Below, piece by piece: positions 16,496 through 24,328 of a stretch of 64,000 nt of DNA. The position numbers were made by a program, and so were the translations under genes. Origin of the DNA: DASZHJ01 sp035581425 (GTDB lineage Bacteria; Pseudomonadota; Alphaproteobacteria; ATCC43930; CGMCC-115725); NCBI GenBank assembly GCA_035581425.1, contig DATJVP010000090.1, positions 38,059 to 102,058 on the forward strand, in the 5' to 3' direction. How positions within the stretch are numbered: the first letter of the stretch is position 1; each line of letters starts with the position of its first letter. The notes beneath the pieces are model-generated. The model made no database searches. It was not told where the DNA came from and saw only the letters and a list, made by a program, of their open reading frames with translations.

Positions 16496-16524
16496 AATAT
16501 ATGGAATGAAGCCCTGGACTGCAA
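16496..16524 (-). promoter_or_regulatory. Sigma70-type promoter for rpoZ-rsh operon
   Basis: On the minus strand, -35 TTGCAG (16519-16524), a 17-bp spacer and -10 TATATT (16496-16501). The predicted transcript start near 16489 gives a leader of about 30 nt before the rpoZ ATG. It is one of the best matches to the vegetative consensus in this GC-rich window, inside the 78-bp gap after folK. It suggests the core genes can be transcribed independently of folK. Confidence 0.65.
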
Positions 16525-16537
16525 CCCGCGAGGGGCA

Positions 16538-17035
16538 TCAGGCCAGGAGCTTTACGGCTTGGCCCATCGGCAGGTGCCGCAGCAACTCATCGAGCCCCAT
16601 GCCGGTCGCGGGGTGCCGCCAGCCGGGGGCCACCTCAGCGAGGGGCAGCAGGACGAAGGCGCGCTCGGTAAGTCTCGGATGCGGCAAGGTCAGTAAGGGT
16701 GCGCCGCCTTCGCTCACCCTCCCCGCATAATCCAGGAGATCGAGGTCGAGTACTCGGGCGGCGTCGCGCTCGCGTCGGACGCGGCCGAAATGCGTCTCGA
16801 TCGACTGCATCAGCGTGAGCAGCGCCGCCGGATCGAGCGCGGTCTCGACGGCGGCGACACCGTTGACGAACCAGGGCTGGTCAGAGGCGGGCACCGGCGC
16901 CGTCCGATACCAGCGCGAGCGCGCGAGGACGACTACACCGGATTGCTGCAGCATCCGCAGCGCGGCATCGAGGCTCGCAGGCGGCGGGCCAAACTCCGCG
17001 CTCGGAAGATTTGCGCCGAGTCCGATCAGGATCAC
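16538..17035 (-). CDS. folK: 6-hydroxymethyl-7,8-dihydropterin pyrophosphokinase
   Basis: 165 residues. HPPK transfers pyrophosphate from ATP to hydroxymethyldihydropterin in folate synthesis. The start ILIGLGANL and the signature DLDLLDYAG (with the Mg-binding DLD) are clear, and LPHPRLTERAFVLLPLAEVAPG near 120-140 is the family pattern. It is full length and lies upstream of rpoZ on the same strand, divergent from the NYN gene. Confidence 0.95.
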   Translation of the reverse strand: MILIGLGANLPSAEFGPPPASLDAALRMLQQSGVVVLARSRWYRTAPVPASDQPWFVNGVAAVETALDPAALLTLMQSIETHFGRVRRERDAARVLDLDLLDYAGRVSEGGAPLLTLPHPRLTERAFVLLPLAEVAPGWRHPATGMGLDELLRHLPMGQAVKLLA

Positions 17036-17134
17036 AGGACGCCGGTCCTTCGCCTTGACGATGCCGGATGATGGGCCGCTAATTGAGATCGAGTCGCGAT
17101 AATTGCTGACACGTTCATTGGGAGTTTACGAGCC

Positions 17135-17707
17135 ATGTTTTACGCACAGGAGAGAATTGCGATATTCATCGACGGAGCCAATCTCTATGCCGCCGCGCGC
17201 GGCCTCGGCTTCGACATCGACTACAAGCGCCTGCTCGACCTCTTCGCCGGAAAGGGCCGGCTGATCCGCGCGTTCTACTACACCGCACTCATCGAGGATC
17301 AGGAATATTCGCCGCTGCGCCCGCTCGTGGATTGGCTCGACTACAACGGCTACACGATGGTGACGAAGCCGACGAAGGAGTACACGGACGCGATGGGCCG
17401 CCGCAAGATCAAGGGCAACATGGACATCGAGCTCGCGATCGACATGCTGGAGATGGCGCAATACCTCGATCATGCCGTGCTGTTCTCGGGCGACGGCGAC
17501 TTTCGCCGTCTCGTCGAAGCCGTGCAGCGCAGGGGCGTGCGCGTGAGCGTGGTCTCGACGCTGCGTTCGCAGCCGCCGATGGTCGCCGACGATCTCCGCC
17601 GTCAGGCCGACACCTTCATCGAGCTCCAGGATTTGGCGCCGCAGATCATGCGCGTTCGCGACGACAGCCATCGCGCTGCCCCGGTCCCGCACGACGAGAC
17701 CGAGTGA
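17135..17707 (+). CDS. NYN domain (LabA/DUF88-like) predicted ribonuclease
   Basis: 190 residues. The NYN domain is a PIN-like metal-dependent RNase fold. Acidic active-site residues are visible in the expected places: IAIFIDGANLY near the N-terminus, GNMDIELAIDMLEM in the middle and LFSGDGDFRRLVEAV after it. The C-terminal ADDLRRQADTFIELQDL follows LabA-like proteins. No extra C-terminal domain is present. The TGA stop overlaps the GTG start of the following uracil-DNA glycosylase, so the two are translationally coupled. Substrate RNA is unknown. Confidence 0.9.
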   Translation: MFYAQERIAIFIDGANLYAAARGLGFDIDYKRLLDLFAGKGRLIRAFYYTALIEDQEYSPLRPLVDWLDYNGYTMVTKPTKEYTDAMGRRKIKGNMDIELAIDMLEMAQYLDHAVLFSGDGDFRRLVEAVQRRGVRVSVVSTLRSQPPMVADDLRRQADTFIELQDLAPQIMRVRDDSHRAAPVPHDETE

Positions 17708-18345
17708 GCGCCGAGCCCGGACGCGACTGCCCACGCTGCCCGCGTCTCGCCGAATTCCGCGTTGCACAGCGCGCGATCCACGCCGACTGGCACAATGCGC
17801 CGGTTCCGTCTTTCGGCACGCTAGAGGCGAGGCTTCTCATCGTAGGGCTGGCGCCCGGTCTCAAGGGCGCCAATCGCACGGGGCGCCCCTTCACTGGCGA
17901 CTACGCGGGCGACCTTCTCTATGCGACGCTCCTGAAGCTCGGCTTCGCCCGCGGCGGCTACGCGGCGCAGGCCGACGATGGGCTCGAGCTCAGGGATTGC
18001 CGTATCACCAACGCCGTCCGCTGCGTTCCCCCAGAGAACAAGCCGGCGCCGGCGGAGATCGCAGCCTGCCGTAGCTTTCTCACGGAGGAGATCACTGCGA
18101 TGCCGAGGCTCCGCGCGATCCTCGCCCTCGGCGCCATCGCCCATGGTGCGGTGTTGAAAGCGCTCGCGGAGCGGAAATCCGCATTTCCGTTCAAGCACGG
18201 CGCCGTGTACGCGCTGCGCAGCGGCGTGACGCTCGCCGACAGCTACCACTGCTCGCGCTACAACACGAACACCGGTGTGCTCACGACGGAAATGTTCGAG
18301 AGCGTGCTGGCGGAGTTGCGCCGCGGGCTCGACGCCGCTCGCTAG
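17704..18345 (+). CDS. Uracil-DNA glycosylase family 5 (UDGb-like)
   Basis: 213 residues from GTG 17704, which overlaps the preceding stop (GTGA). It removes uracil, and in family 5 also some other deaminated bases, from DNA. Motif 1 is GLAPGLKGANRTGRPFTGDY, where family 5 lacks the usual catalytic Asp/Asn water activator; motif 2 is SYHCSRYNTNTGVLT with the His-containing loop. Cys residues that could bind a 4Fe-4S cluster occur in DCPRCPRL near the N-terminus, NAVRCVPPENK and IAACRSF. Its stop shares CTAG with the convergent synthase gene. Confidence 0.9.
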   Translation: MSAEPGRDCPRCPRLAEFRVAQRAIHADWHNAPVPSFGTLEARLLIVGLAPGLKGANRTGRPFTGDYAGDLLYATLLKLGFARGGYAAQADDGLELRDCRITNAVRCVPPENKPAPAEIAACRSFLTEEITAMPRLRAILALGAIAHGAVLKALAERKSAFPFKHGAVYALRSGVTLADSYHCSRYNTNTGVLTTEMFESVLAELRRGLDAAR

Positions 18346-19331
18346 TCGGCAGCGGCGGAGACCGGCTCGCCGCAATGCTCGGCGAGCCAGTGTTCGTCGA
18401 AAAACTTCGAAAGGTATTTGAGGCCACTGTCGGGGAGGACCGTCACGATCACGGCCTCGCGGTCGAGGCGCTCTGCGAGTTTCGTCGCGGCCCAGACATT
18501 GGCGCCGGAGCTGCCACCCGCGAGAATGCCCTCGAGACGCGCGAGACGCCGTGCGGCGCCGAAGGCCTCATGGTCGGTGAAGGTCATGACCTCGTCGATA
18601 ACGCTGAAATCCATGCAGGCGACGATGTGATCCTTGCCCACGCCCTCGACCTGATATTTCCGCTTCTGGCTGGGATCGACGGAGCCAGTGCGGAAATAGG
18701 AGGCGTAGATCGAGCCCTTGGGGTCCGGGAGGATCACCTTCAGCGCCGGGTTCCGCTCCTTGAGATAGCGCCCGGTGCCGGAGACCGTGCCGCCGGTGCT
18801 GCCGGCAGCAATGAAGTAGTCGATACGGCCGCCGCATTGTTCCCAGATTTCCGGGCCGGTGCTGAGGTAATGCGCCTCGGGATTGTCGAGATTGTCGTAC
18901 TGATTGACCCGGAAGGCGCCGGGGATCTCGCGCGCGAGGTCCAGCGACTTCTGGACGTAGTGGTCGGGATCGCCGGGCTTCGCGTCGGGCGGCGAGACGA
19001 TGACCTCCGCACCGAGCGCGCGCGCCGCGAGCTGCTTCTCGATGCTGGCCTTGGCGGGCATGACGAGGACTGCGCGGTAGCCGCGCGCGGCTGCGATCAT
19101 CGCGATCGCTGCACCGGTATTGCCGGAGCTGCTCTCGATGATGGTGCCGCCGGGCTTGAGGAGGCCGTCGCGCTCCGCCTTCAGGATGATGTGGCGGGCG
19201 ATCCGATCCTTGATGCTGCCGGTCGGCGAGATGAATTCGAGCTTTGCGAGCAGCGTCACGTGCTGCTGCGGGATCATCCGCCGCAGTGGCACCAATGGGG
19301 TATGGCCGATGGCCTCGAGGATCGAGCGCAC
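18342..19331 (-). CDS. PLP-dependent cysteine synthase / cystathionine beta-synthase family protein
   Basis: 329 residues from GTG 19331, preferred because GGAGG lies 5 nt upstream; a TTG at 19352 is an alternative. The PLP Lys is K41 in SPTGSIKDRIA, followed by ESSSGNTGAAIAMIAAARGY (substrate loop) and AAGSTGGTVSGTGRYLKE (phosphate loop). The enzyme does beta-replacement on O-activated serine to form cysteine or cystathionine. EGVGKDHIV and the length resemble the catalytic core of cystathionine beta-synthase, without CBS regulatory domains. No lyase gene is adjacent, so transsulfuration is only a possibility. Confidence 0.9.
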   Translation of the reverse strand: MRSILEAIGHTPLVPLRRMIPQQHVTLLAKLEFISPTGSIKDRIARHIILKAERDGLLKPGGTIIESSSGNTGAAIAMIAAARGYRAVLVMPAKASIEKQLAARALGAEVIVSPPDAKPGDPDHYVQKSLDLAREIPGAFRVNQYDNLDNPEAHYLSTGPEIWEQCGGRIDYFIAAGSTGGTVSGTGRYLKERNPALKVILPDPKGSIYASYFRTGSVDPSQKRKYQVEGVGKDHIVACMDFSVIDEVMTFTDHEAFGAARRLARLEGILAGGSSGANVWAATKLAERLDREAVIVTVLPDSGLKYLSKFFDEHWLAEHCGEPVSAAAD

Positions 19332-19563
19332 GCGCACCTCCAGCCCCAGCAAGGTGCCGCAAGATCTCCTAATGCAAGGTTAACTAGGACGCGGACTCAT
19401 TAACGCGCAGCCATAGCCTGATGGAACCAAGCTGGACGAGCGGACACGGCGGGCGCTGCTGCCGGCCTCGTCCCGGTCGAAAATGACCCCATATCGGACA
19501 CGGACCCGCAGTATGGTAGCATTCTCTGAACAATCGGCCGTTCCTTCCTTGAGGTGGCCAGTG

Positions 19564-20805
19564 ATGGGGCACTCTAGAGCGGGCGGATTTCAATTGCGCT
19601 TGGGACAGTTGCGTTGGCCGATGCGCGCGGCGTCCCTCCTGCTCATCCTTGTGGCCGCCGGTTGTTCGGGGCCAACGCGGAGCCCGCCCGAGCCCCATGC
19701 TCTCGTCGAGCAGGCGACCGTTCTCGGCATCCCGAACGTGCGTTTCTTTCCCGACACACAGACAGATGAGCTAATTCAGGAAGCGCTGCGGGCACTTGAT
19801 CGCGAGCGCACGGTGCATCCCAGTGAGATGAAGCCTGGGGGACGCCTTCCGCCGGCATATTTCCTTGGTGTCTCCGGCGGGTCGGACAATGGCGCCTTTG
19901 GCGCAGGGCTGCTTGTCGGCTGGAGCGACGCGGGTACGAGGCCCGAATTCAAGCTGGTTACCGGCATAAGCACCGGCGCACTGATCGCGCCTTTTGCGTT
20001 TCTCGGCTCGAAGTACGACCCGCAATTACGAGCGGTCTATACCGACGTCAAACCCGCCGACATCTACGAGGAACGGTCGATCCTGAATGCGGTATTCAAC
20101 GATGCCTTTGCAGATACCTCACCGCTCTACGGCATCATTTCGCGCTACGTGAACGACGACATGCTTGCAGCCATCGCGCAGGCATATGGCGAAGGTCGGC
20201 TGCTCTTGATTGGCACCACGAACCTCGACGAGGGGCGGCCGGTCATCTGGAACATCGGTGCGATCGCAGCCAGCGGCAAGCCGGGCGCGATCGATCTCAT
20301 TCGCAAGATTCTGCTTGCGTCCGCCTCGATACCCGGCGGGTTTCCGCCGGTTCTCATAGACGTAGAAGTTGGCGGTCAACGATACCAGGAAATGCACGTC
20401 GATGGCGGCGCGACGGCACAAATGTTCCTCTACCCGCCCTCGATTGGATTGCGTATTGACTTGAAAAAGGAGTACGCGCGGGAACGCCACGCCTACCTGA
20501 TCCGCAATGCGCGCCTCGATCCCGAGTGGGCCTCCGTCGATCGACAGCTACTCCCGATCGCGGGACGCGCGATAAGCACGATGATTTACTACAGCGGGTA
20601 CAACGATGCGCTTCGGATTTACGCGACATCGCGCCGCGACGGTGTCGACTACAACCTCGCCTATATCGGCGCGGACTTCACGGTGGAGCATAAGGTGAGC
20701 TTCGATCAGCCCTATATGCGCGCATTGTTCGATTACGCCTACCAGAAGGCGCGAGCCGGTTACCCCTGGAGCAAGGCACCTCCGATCCTTCTAATTTCCG
20801 ATTAG
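19564..20805 (+). CDS. Patatin-like phospholipase lipoprotein
   Basis: 413 residues from ATG 19564, chosen for the TTGAGG-type ribosome site about 9 nt upstream; ATG 19621 would give a shorter signal peptide. The lipobox LVAAGC puts the lipidated Cys at 34. Catalytic features of patatins are complete: oxyanion loop VSGGSDNGAFGAG (103-115), nucleophile S136 in GISTG and D280 in HVDGG. Known members hydrolyse acyl esters of lipids. Lipid anchoring suggests action at the cell envelope. It starts a less GC-rich block of four exported proteins on this strand. Confidence 0.88.
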   Translation: MGHSRAGGFQLRLGQLRWPMRAASLLLILVAAGCSGPTRSPPEPHALVEQATVLGIPNVRFFPDTQTDELIQEALRALDRERTVHPSEMKPGGRLPPAYFLGVSGGSDNGAFGAGLLVGWSDAGTRPEFKLVTGISTGALIAPFAFLGSKYDPQLRAVYTDVKPADIYEERSILNAVFNDAFADTSPLYGIISRYVNDDMLAAIAQAYGEGRLLLIGTTNLDEGRPVIWNIGAIAASGKPGAIDLIRKILLASASIPGGFPPVLIDVEVGGQRYQEMHVDGGATAQMFLYPPSIGLRIDLKKEYARERHAYLIRNARLDPEWASVDRQLLPIAGRAISTMIYYSGYNDALRIYATSRRDGVDYNLAYIGADFTVEHKVSFDQPYMRALFDYAYQKARAGYPWSKAPPILLISD

Positions 20806-20866
20806 TCAAGTGGTGGGACTACATTCGTCGCTAAACTAAGGCCGCAGCCAAACGGGATGGACAGCA

Positions 20867-21337
20867 ATGCAGCAATTCACGTCAAGATATCGTGCGATCC
20901 TGCTGCTGATGGCACTGGTCGCGCCATTCGGGTTTACCGGCATCGAATCTGCGTTCGCTGCCGAGTCCGCCGACAAGAAACCGTCGGGAGCGATCGCCAT
21001 CAGCCAAGTGCAAATCGCTTTCATCGGCAGCGGAAATCTGGGCAGCGGCACATTGCGTTACCGTGGCAAGAGCTACCCCTTCAGCGTGGGTGGCCTGGGG
21101 GTCGGTGGATTCGGAGTCTCGAAAATGGAGGCCAATGGGGAGGTGTACAATCTCAACAACCTCAGCGATTTCTCCGGGGCATACGGTCAGGCGCGTTACG
21201 GTGCTGTCGCCGGCAATGAGAGCACCGGCGAGCTTTGGCTCCAGAATGAGAAAGGCGTATCCATCCATTTGAAGGCCAAACGGCAGGGGCTTGCCCTTTC
21301 CTTGGGGGTGGACGGCGTTGTAATGCAATTGAAATAG
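20867..21337 (+). CDS. Exported protein of unknown function, Gly-rich
   Basis: 156 residues. A signal peptide is evident (hydrophobic AILLLMALVAPFGFTG, cleavage probably after SAFA near residue 31). The mature part is rich in Gly and beta-prone stretches: GSGNLGSGTLRYRGKSY, VGGLGVGGFGVSKMEA, TGELWLQNEKGVSIHLKAK. I recognise no family with confidence; the repeated short Gly-turn strands suggest a small beta-barrel or beta-sandwich. No catalytic motif is seen. It follows the patatin gene by 61 bp and precedes another exported unknown by 24 bp, so all may share a transcript. Confidence 0.8.
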   Translation: MQQFTSRYRAILLLMALVAPFGFTGIESAFAAESADKKPSGAIAISQVQIAFIGSGNLGSGTLRYRGKSYPFSVGGLGVGGFGVSKMEANGEVYNLNNLSDFSGAYGQARYGAVAGNESTGELWLQNEKGVSIHLKAKRQGLALSLGVDGVVMQLK

Positions 21338-21361
21338 CCCATCTAAAACGGGGAATTCGTC

Positions 21362-21922
21362 ATGTCGGTTCGCTCAACCCTCGTCGGAATGCTCATCGCG
21401 CTCCTCGCAGGCGCGGTTCAGCCGGCATGCGCTGCTGAAAGTCGGCCACACCGAGAAACCAGCATCAATGCATTCACGGTTTGGACGGCCACGGGCAGCA
21501 TTCAGGAGACATCGACGAATCATGCGAAGTTCGAGGGGACGCTCGCAGGACATCTTTATGTCGAAACGGATCAAGGGCCGGTTCACGCCGGAATCATTTC
21601 CTGTCCGGTGACCCTGGATGTCAATGTCGCCGACAAGTCTCAACAAGGCGCGGGAAAGTGCAACATCACGGCCGACGATGGGGCGCAAGCTTTCGGACAA
21701 TTGAAGTGTGCGGGGTTCTTCCTGGTCGGATGCCGAGGGGAATTCAAATTTACCGGCGGCACCGGACGGTTCGAGGGCATCGCGGGATCAGGCCCGGTGA
21801 TGGTCAGAAGCAGTACGCGGATATCGATTGAGAACGTCAAAGGCACGGTCGATACAAAAGTGGAAGGCATCATGTTTTGGCGCCACCTTTCTTACACCCT
21901 CGCTCGCAAAGCGACCCCTTGA
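21362..21922 (+). CDS. Exported protein of unknown function with GGTGRFEG motif
   Basis: 186 residues with a signal peptide (LVGMLIALLAGAVQPACA, cleavage near 24). The mature domain has four Cys (SCPVTLD, KCNITADD, KCAGFFLVGCRGEF) that may form disulfides, and FKFTGGTGRFEGIAGSGPV, a motif found in small beta-barrel proteins of the allene-oxide-cyclase-like or DUF3224-like type. That relation is by memory of the motif only. It probably forms an extracytoplasmic beta-barrel; ligand unknown. The base composition is less GC-rich than the core operon. Confidence 0.8.
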   Translation: MSVRSTLVGMLIALLAGAVQPACAAESRPHRETSINAFTVWTATGSIQETSTNHAKFEGTLAGHLYVETDQGPVHAGIISCPVTLDVNVADKSQQGAGKCNITADDGAQAFGQLKCAGFFLVGCRGEFKFTGGTGRFEGIAGSGPVMVRSSTRISIENVKGTVDTKVEGIMFWRHLSYTLARKATP

Positions 21923-21993
21923 ACCGTGCCCGGCTACCTACGCTAGGTAATCGGATATTAGAGGTCCGTCCTCACTGAGGCGGCCAGCCCCAG

Positions 21994-22010
21994 CGCACTT
22001 CTCCCGTGCG
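21994..22010. other. Hairpin-rich intergenic stretch before creA
   Basis: CGCAC (21994-21998) pairs with GTGCG (22006-22010); a second inverted repeat, GAAAACG (22042-22048) with CGTTTTC (22054-22060), follows. They lie in the 214-bp gap between the exported unknown and creA. Either could end the upstream mRNA or regulate creA. No T-tract follows either on the plus strand. Confidence 0.4.
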
Positions 22011-22136
22011 GTTCTCCCTTCTCCGGTACGGGATCTGGACTGAAAACGGTGATCGTTTTCGGCCAGTGCTGATCAGAGGCGCGAGACAGCTTTTTGAGGT
22101 CATGGTTCTTGTAGGTGGCCGAGAATGGAGGCGAGT

Positions 22137-22601
22137 ATGAGGCTATTCTTCGCAGCGATGGTGCTGTTTCTGCTGATGTCAGGCGTTGCAAGGGCCGACG
22201 ACATGGGTTGCGTCAGTACGACATTCAACCTGCTGTCGCCGAACGACAAGGTGTGCGTCAGCGACTTCGATGATCCCAAGGTCCCTGGGGTCACCTGCCA
22301 CATCTCGCAAGCTCGAAAAGGCGGTTGGGGCCAGCCTCTCGGTCTTAATGAAGACCCGTCAAATTTCTCTGTTTCCTGCCGTCAAACCGGCCCCATCACC
22401 ACTGATATTTCTAAGCTACCGAAGAGCGAGGAGGCGTTCAGCGAGAAAACAAGCATCTTCTTCAAGAGGACCCGGATATATCGGCTGCCAGACAAGCAAC
22501 ACAATACGCTGGTCTATCTCGCCATCAGTTCCAAAATCGTGAACGGTTCACCGGCAAATTCCATCAGCACCGTTCCAATCATTCCATGGGGATCGCAATG
22601 A
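22137..22601 (+). CDS. creA: CreA family periplasmic protein
   Basis: 154 residues from ATG 22137 with GGAGG about 5 nt upstream; ATG 22125 is an in-frame alternative inside that site. Signal peptide FFAAMVLFLLMSGVARA. The mature part follows CreA along its length: GCVSTTFNLLSPNDKVCVSD, FDDPKVPGVTCHISQARKGG, EDPSNFSVSCRQTGPI, NTLVYLAISSKIVNGSP. CreA is a conserved periplasmic protein named from the E. coli creABCD locus, with no known activity. No creBCD regulators are nearby. It closes the block of four exported proteins. Confidence 0.92.
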   Translation: MRLFFAAMVLFLLMSGVARADDMGCVSTTFNLLSPNDKVCVSDFDDPKVPGVTCHISQARKGGWGQPLGLNEDPSNFSVSCRQTGPITTDISKLPKSEEAFSEKTSIFFKRTRIYRLPDKQHNTLVYLAISSKIVNGSPANSISTVPIIPWGSQ

Positions 22602-22794
22602 GGATGATACGTTGAAATCCTTGTGACGGCGTTCGAGAAGCCGATGTGGCGAGCCGCGATTCTCCGCTTCTGGCAGATACTGTTGCAAAAGTCTTCTATG
22701 TGCTGAGACGCGCGAGATTGATTCGTTTGCGACGACCCGGCAGCCAGGAAGATTCAAGAAGCCGGCCGCACCAGAAGGGACATTGCGCCAGTGA

Positions 22795-23256
22795 TCAACC
22801 GCGCGCGCGCATGATCCGCGCCTTGTCGCGCTTCCAGTCCCGCTCCTTCTCGGCCGCGCGCTTGTCGGCCCTGCGCTTGCCCTTGGCAAGGCCGAGCTGC
22901 ACCTTGGCGCGTCCGCGCTCGTTGAAGTAGAGGCCGAGCGGGATGAGCGTCATGTGCTCGCGCGCGACCGCACCCAGGAGCCGGTCGAGCTCCTTCTTGT
23001 GGACCAGGAGCTTGCGCGGGCGGCGCGGCTCGTGGTTGACGCGCGCTGCGGGATATTCGGGGATGTTCGCATTCATGAGATAGAGCGCACCCTCGCGCTC
23101 GGCGGCGTAGGATTCGCCGATGCTGGCTCCGCCCTTGCGCAGCGACTTCACCTCCGTGCCGAGGAGCATGAGCCCAGCCTCGAGCGTGTCGGAGATCAGG
23201 TAGTCGTGACGCGCCTTGCGGTTTTGCGCGATGAAGCGATCGGTCTCGCGCGCCAT
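22795..23256 (-). CDS. smpB: SsrA-binding protein SmpB
   Basis: 153 residues. SmpB binds tmRNA and delivers it to stalled ribosomes for trans-translation. The core NRKARHDYLISDTLEAGLML and GTEVKSLRKGGASIGESYA are diagnostic, and the basic C-terminal tail (KRRADKRAAEKERDWKRDKA) is the part that enters the mRNA channel. It lies 24 bp downstream of dapA on the same strand, an arrangement common in alphaproteobacteria. No tmRNA gene is seen in the window. Confidence 0.97.
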   Translation of the reverse strand: MARETDRFIAQNRKARHDYLISDTLEAGLMLLGTEVKSLRKGGASIGESYAAEREGALYLMNANIPEYPAARVNHEPRRPRKLLVHKKELDRLLGAVAREHMTLIPLGLYFNERGRAKVQLGLAKGKRRADKRAAEKERDWKRDKARIMRARG

Positions 23257-23280
23257 GGAACCCGGAAAGGCCTCGCCCGC

Positions 23281-24156
23281 TCAGTTCAGGACGCCGGCGT
23301 GTCGCATCGCCTGACGCACTTTCTCCTGCGTCTCCGGCATCGGCACCACCAACGGCAGCCGCACCTCGGCCGTGCATTTGCCGAGGAGCGAGGCCGCGAA
23401 TTTCACGGGAGCGGGGCTCGTCTCCGCAAAGAGGCTGTCGTGCAGCGGGAGCAGGCGCTGATTGATCTTCATGGCGCGGCCGAGATCGCCCTTCTGCCAG
23501 GCATCGTGCATATCGGCGCAGGCCCGTGGCGCCACGTTCGCGGTCACGGAGATGCAGCCGTCGCCGTCCTGCGCGAGGAAGGCGAGCGCCGTGTGATCCT
23601 CGCCCGAGAGCATGCAGAACTCCGACCCGATCGCCTCGCGCGTCCGCAGCGGGCGCGCGAGATCGTTGGTCGCGTCCTTGACGCCGATGACGTTCGGAAG
23701 CTGCGCAAGCCGCGCCATGGTCGCGACGCTCATGTCGACGTTGGTGCGGCCGGGAATGTTGTAGATCACGATCGGCAGCTCGACGGCGTCATGGATCGCC
23801 TTGAAGTGCTGGTAGAGCCCCTCCTGGGTCGGCTTGTTGTAGTAGGGGCAGACGATGAGGGCGGCGTCCGCGCCCGCCTTCTTCGCGTGGCGCGTGAGGT
23901 CGATCGCCTCCTCGGTCGAGTTGGAGCCGGTGCCCGCGACGATGGGACGGCGCCCTTTGGCAACTTCGATGCAGATCTCGACCACGCGCTTGTGCTCGGC
24001 GTGGCTCAGGGTCGGCGACTCGCCGGTCGTGCCACAGGGCACGAGGCCATGCGTCCCCTCCCCGATCTGCCAGTCCACGAACTCCCGATAGCTCTTCTCG
24101 TCCACCGCTCCATTGCGGAACGGGGTGATGAGCGCGACGAACGAGCCCTTGAACAT
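23281..24156 (-). CDS. dapA: 4-hydroxy-tetrahydrodipicolinate synthase
   Basis: 291 residues from ATG 24156 (MFKGSFVALITPF); the longer frame to 24225 runs into a promoter and hairpin. DapA condenses pyruvate with aspartate semialdehyde in lysine and diaminopimelate synthesis. Schiff-base K160 (VIGVKDATND), Y132 (IYNIPGRT) and GTTGES at 42-47 are present. It is co-transcribed with smpB and has a promoter and a 10-bp hairpin in its leader. Confidence 0.97.
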   Translation of the reverse strand: MFKGSFVALITPFRNGAVDEKSYREFVDWQIGEGTHGLVPCGTTGESPTLSHAEHKRVVEICIEVAKGRRPIVAGTGSNSTEEAIDLTRHAKKAGADAALIVCPYYNKPTQEGLYQHFKAIHDAVELPIVIYNIPGRTNVDMSVATMARLAQLPNVIGVKDATNDLARPLRTREAIGSEFCMLSGEDHTALAFLAQDGDGCISVTANVAPRACADMHDAWQKGDLGRAMKINQRLLPLHDSLFAETSPAPVKFAASLLGKCTAEVRLPLVVPMPETQEKVRQAMRHAGVLN

Positions 24157-24177
24157 GGCGGACCTCCACGGGGCGGG

Positions 24178-24201
24178 ATGGCCGGCGGCCACGCCGGCCA
24201 T
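24178..24201. other. Perfect 10-bp inverted repeat in the dapA leader
   Basis: ATGGCCGGCG (24178-24187) and CGCCGGCCAT (24192-24201) pair around the 4-nt loop GCCA. The predicted dapA transcript start lies at about 24200, so the hairpin would form the extreme 5' end of the mRNA, 21 nt before the ATG. Such a structure can protect the 5' end from decay or act as an operator. Confidence 0.6.
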
Positions 24202-24206
24202 TGGTA

Positions 24207-24235
24207 AAGATATCGTTAGGGACAATCGGCGGCAA
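24207..24235 (-). promoter_or_regulatory. Sigma70-type promoter for dapA-smpB
   Basis: On the minus strand -35 TTGCCG (24230-24235), a 17-bp spacer and -10 TATCTT (24207-24212). It is in the divergent gap between dapA and the lytic transglycosylase gene. The predicted leader is about 44 nt and begins with the 10-bp hairpin. Confidence 0.6.
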
Positions 24236-24250
24236 TATCCGGAGCAATGC

Positions 24251-24280
24251 TTGTACTGGTTAACCTTGCCCCCTTAAAAT
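24251..24280 (+). promoter_or_regulatory. Possible promoter for the lytic transglycosylase operon
   Basis: TTGTAC (24251-24256), 18-bp spacer, TAAAAT (24275-24280). The -10 is a good match, the -35 only matches in its first three bases. The coding start at 24329 lies about 42 nt after the predicted transcript start. Confidence 0.4.
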
Positions 24281-24328
24281 GCGACAAAGCCTCGATTTTC
24301 CGCTGTGCCGCGTCGACGAGGAGTTCCG

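Noticed and set aside
12899..16696. A 1265-codon open frame on the plus strand
   Set aside because: It is antisense to pdxJ, rsh, rpoZ and part of acpS, whose families are unmistakable on the minus strand. Long antisense frames are common in GC-rich DNA, and its translation shows no domain.
21960..22060. Sequence resembling the hairpin of a group II intron domain V
   Set aside because: The CGCAC/GTGCGGTTCT stretch is only a short stem; there is no reverse transcriptase frame and the gap is just 214 bp.
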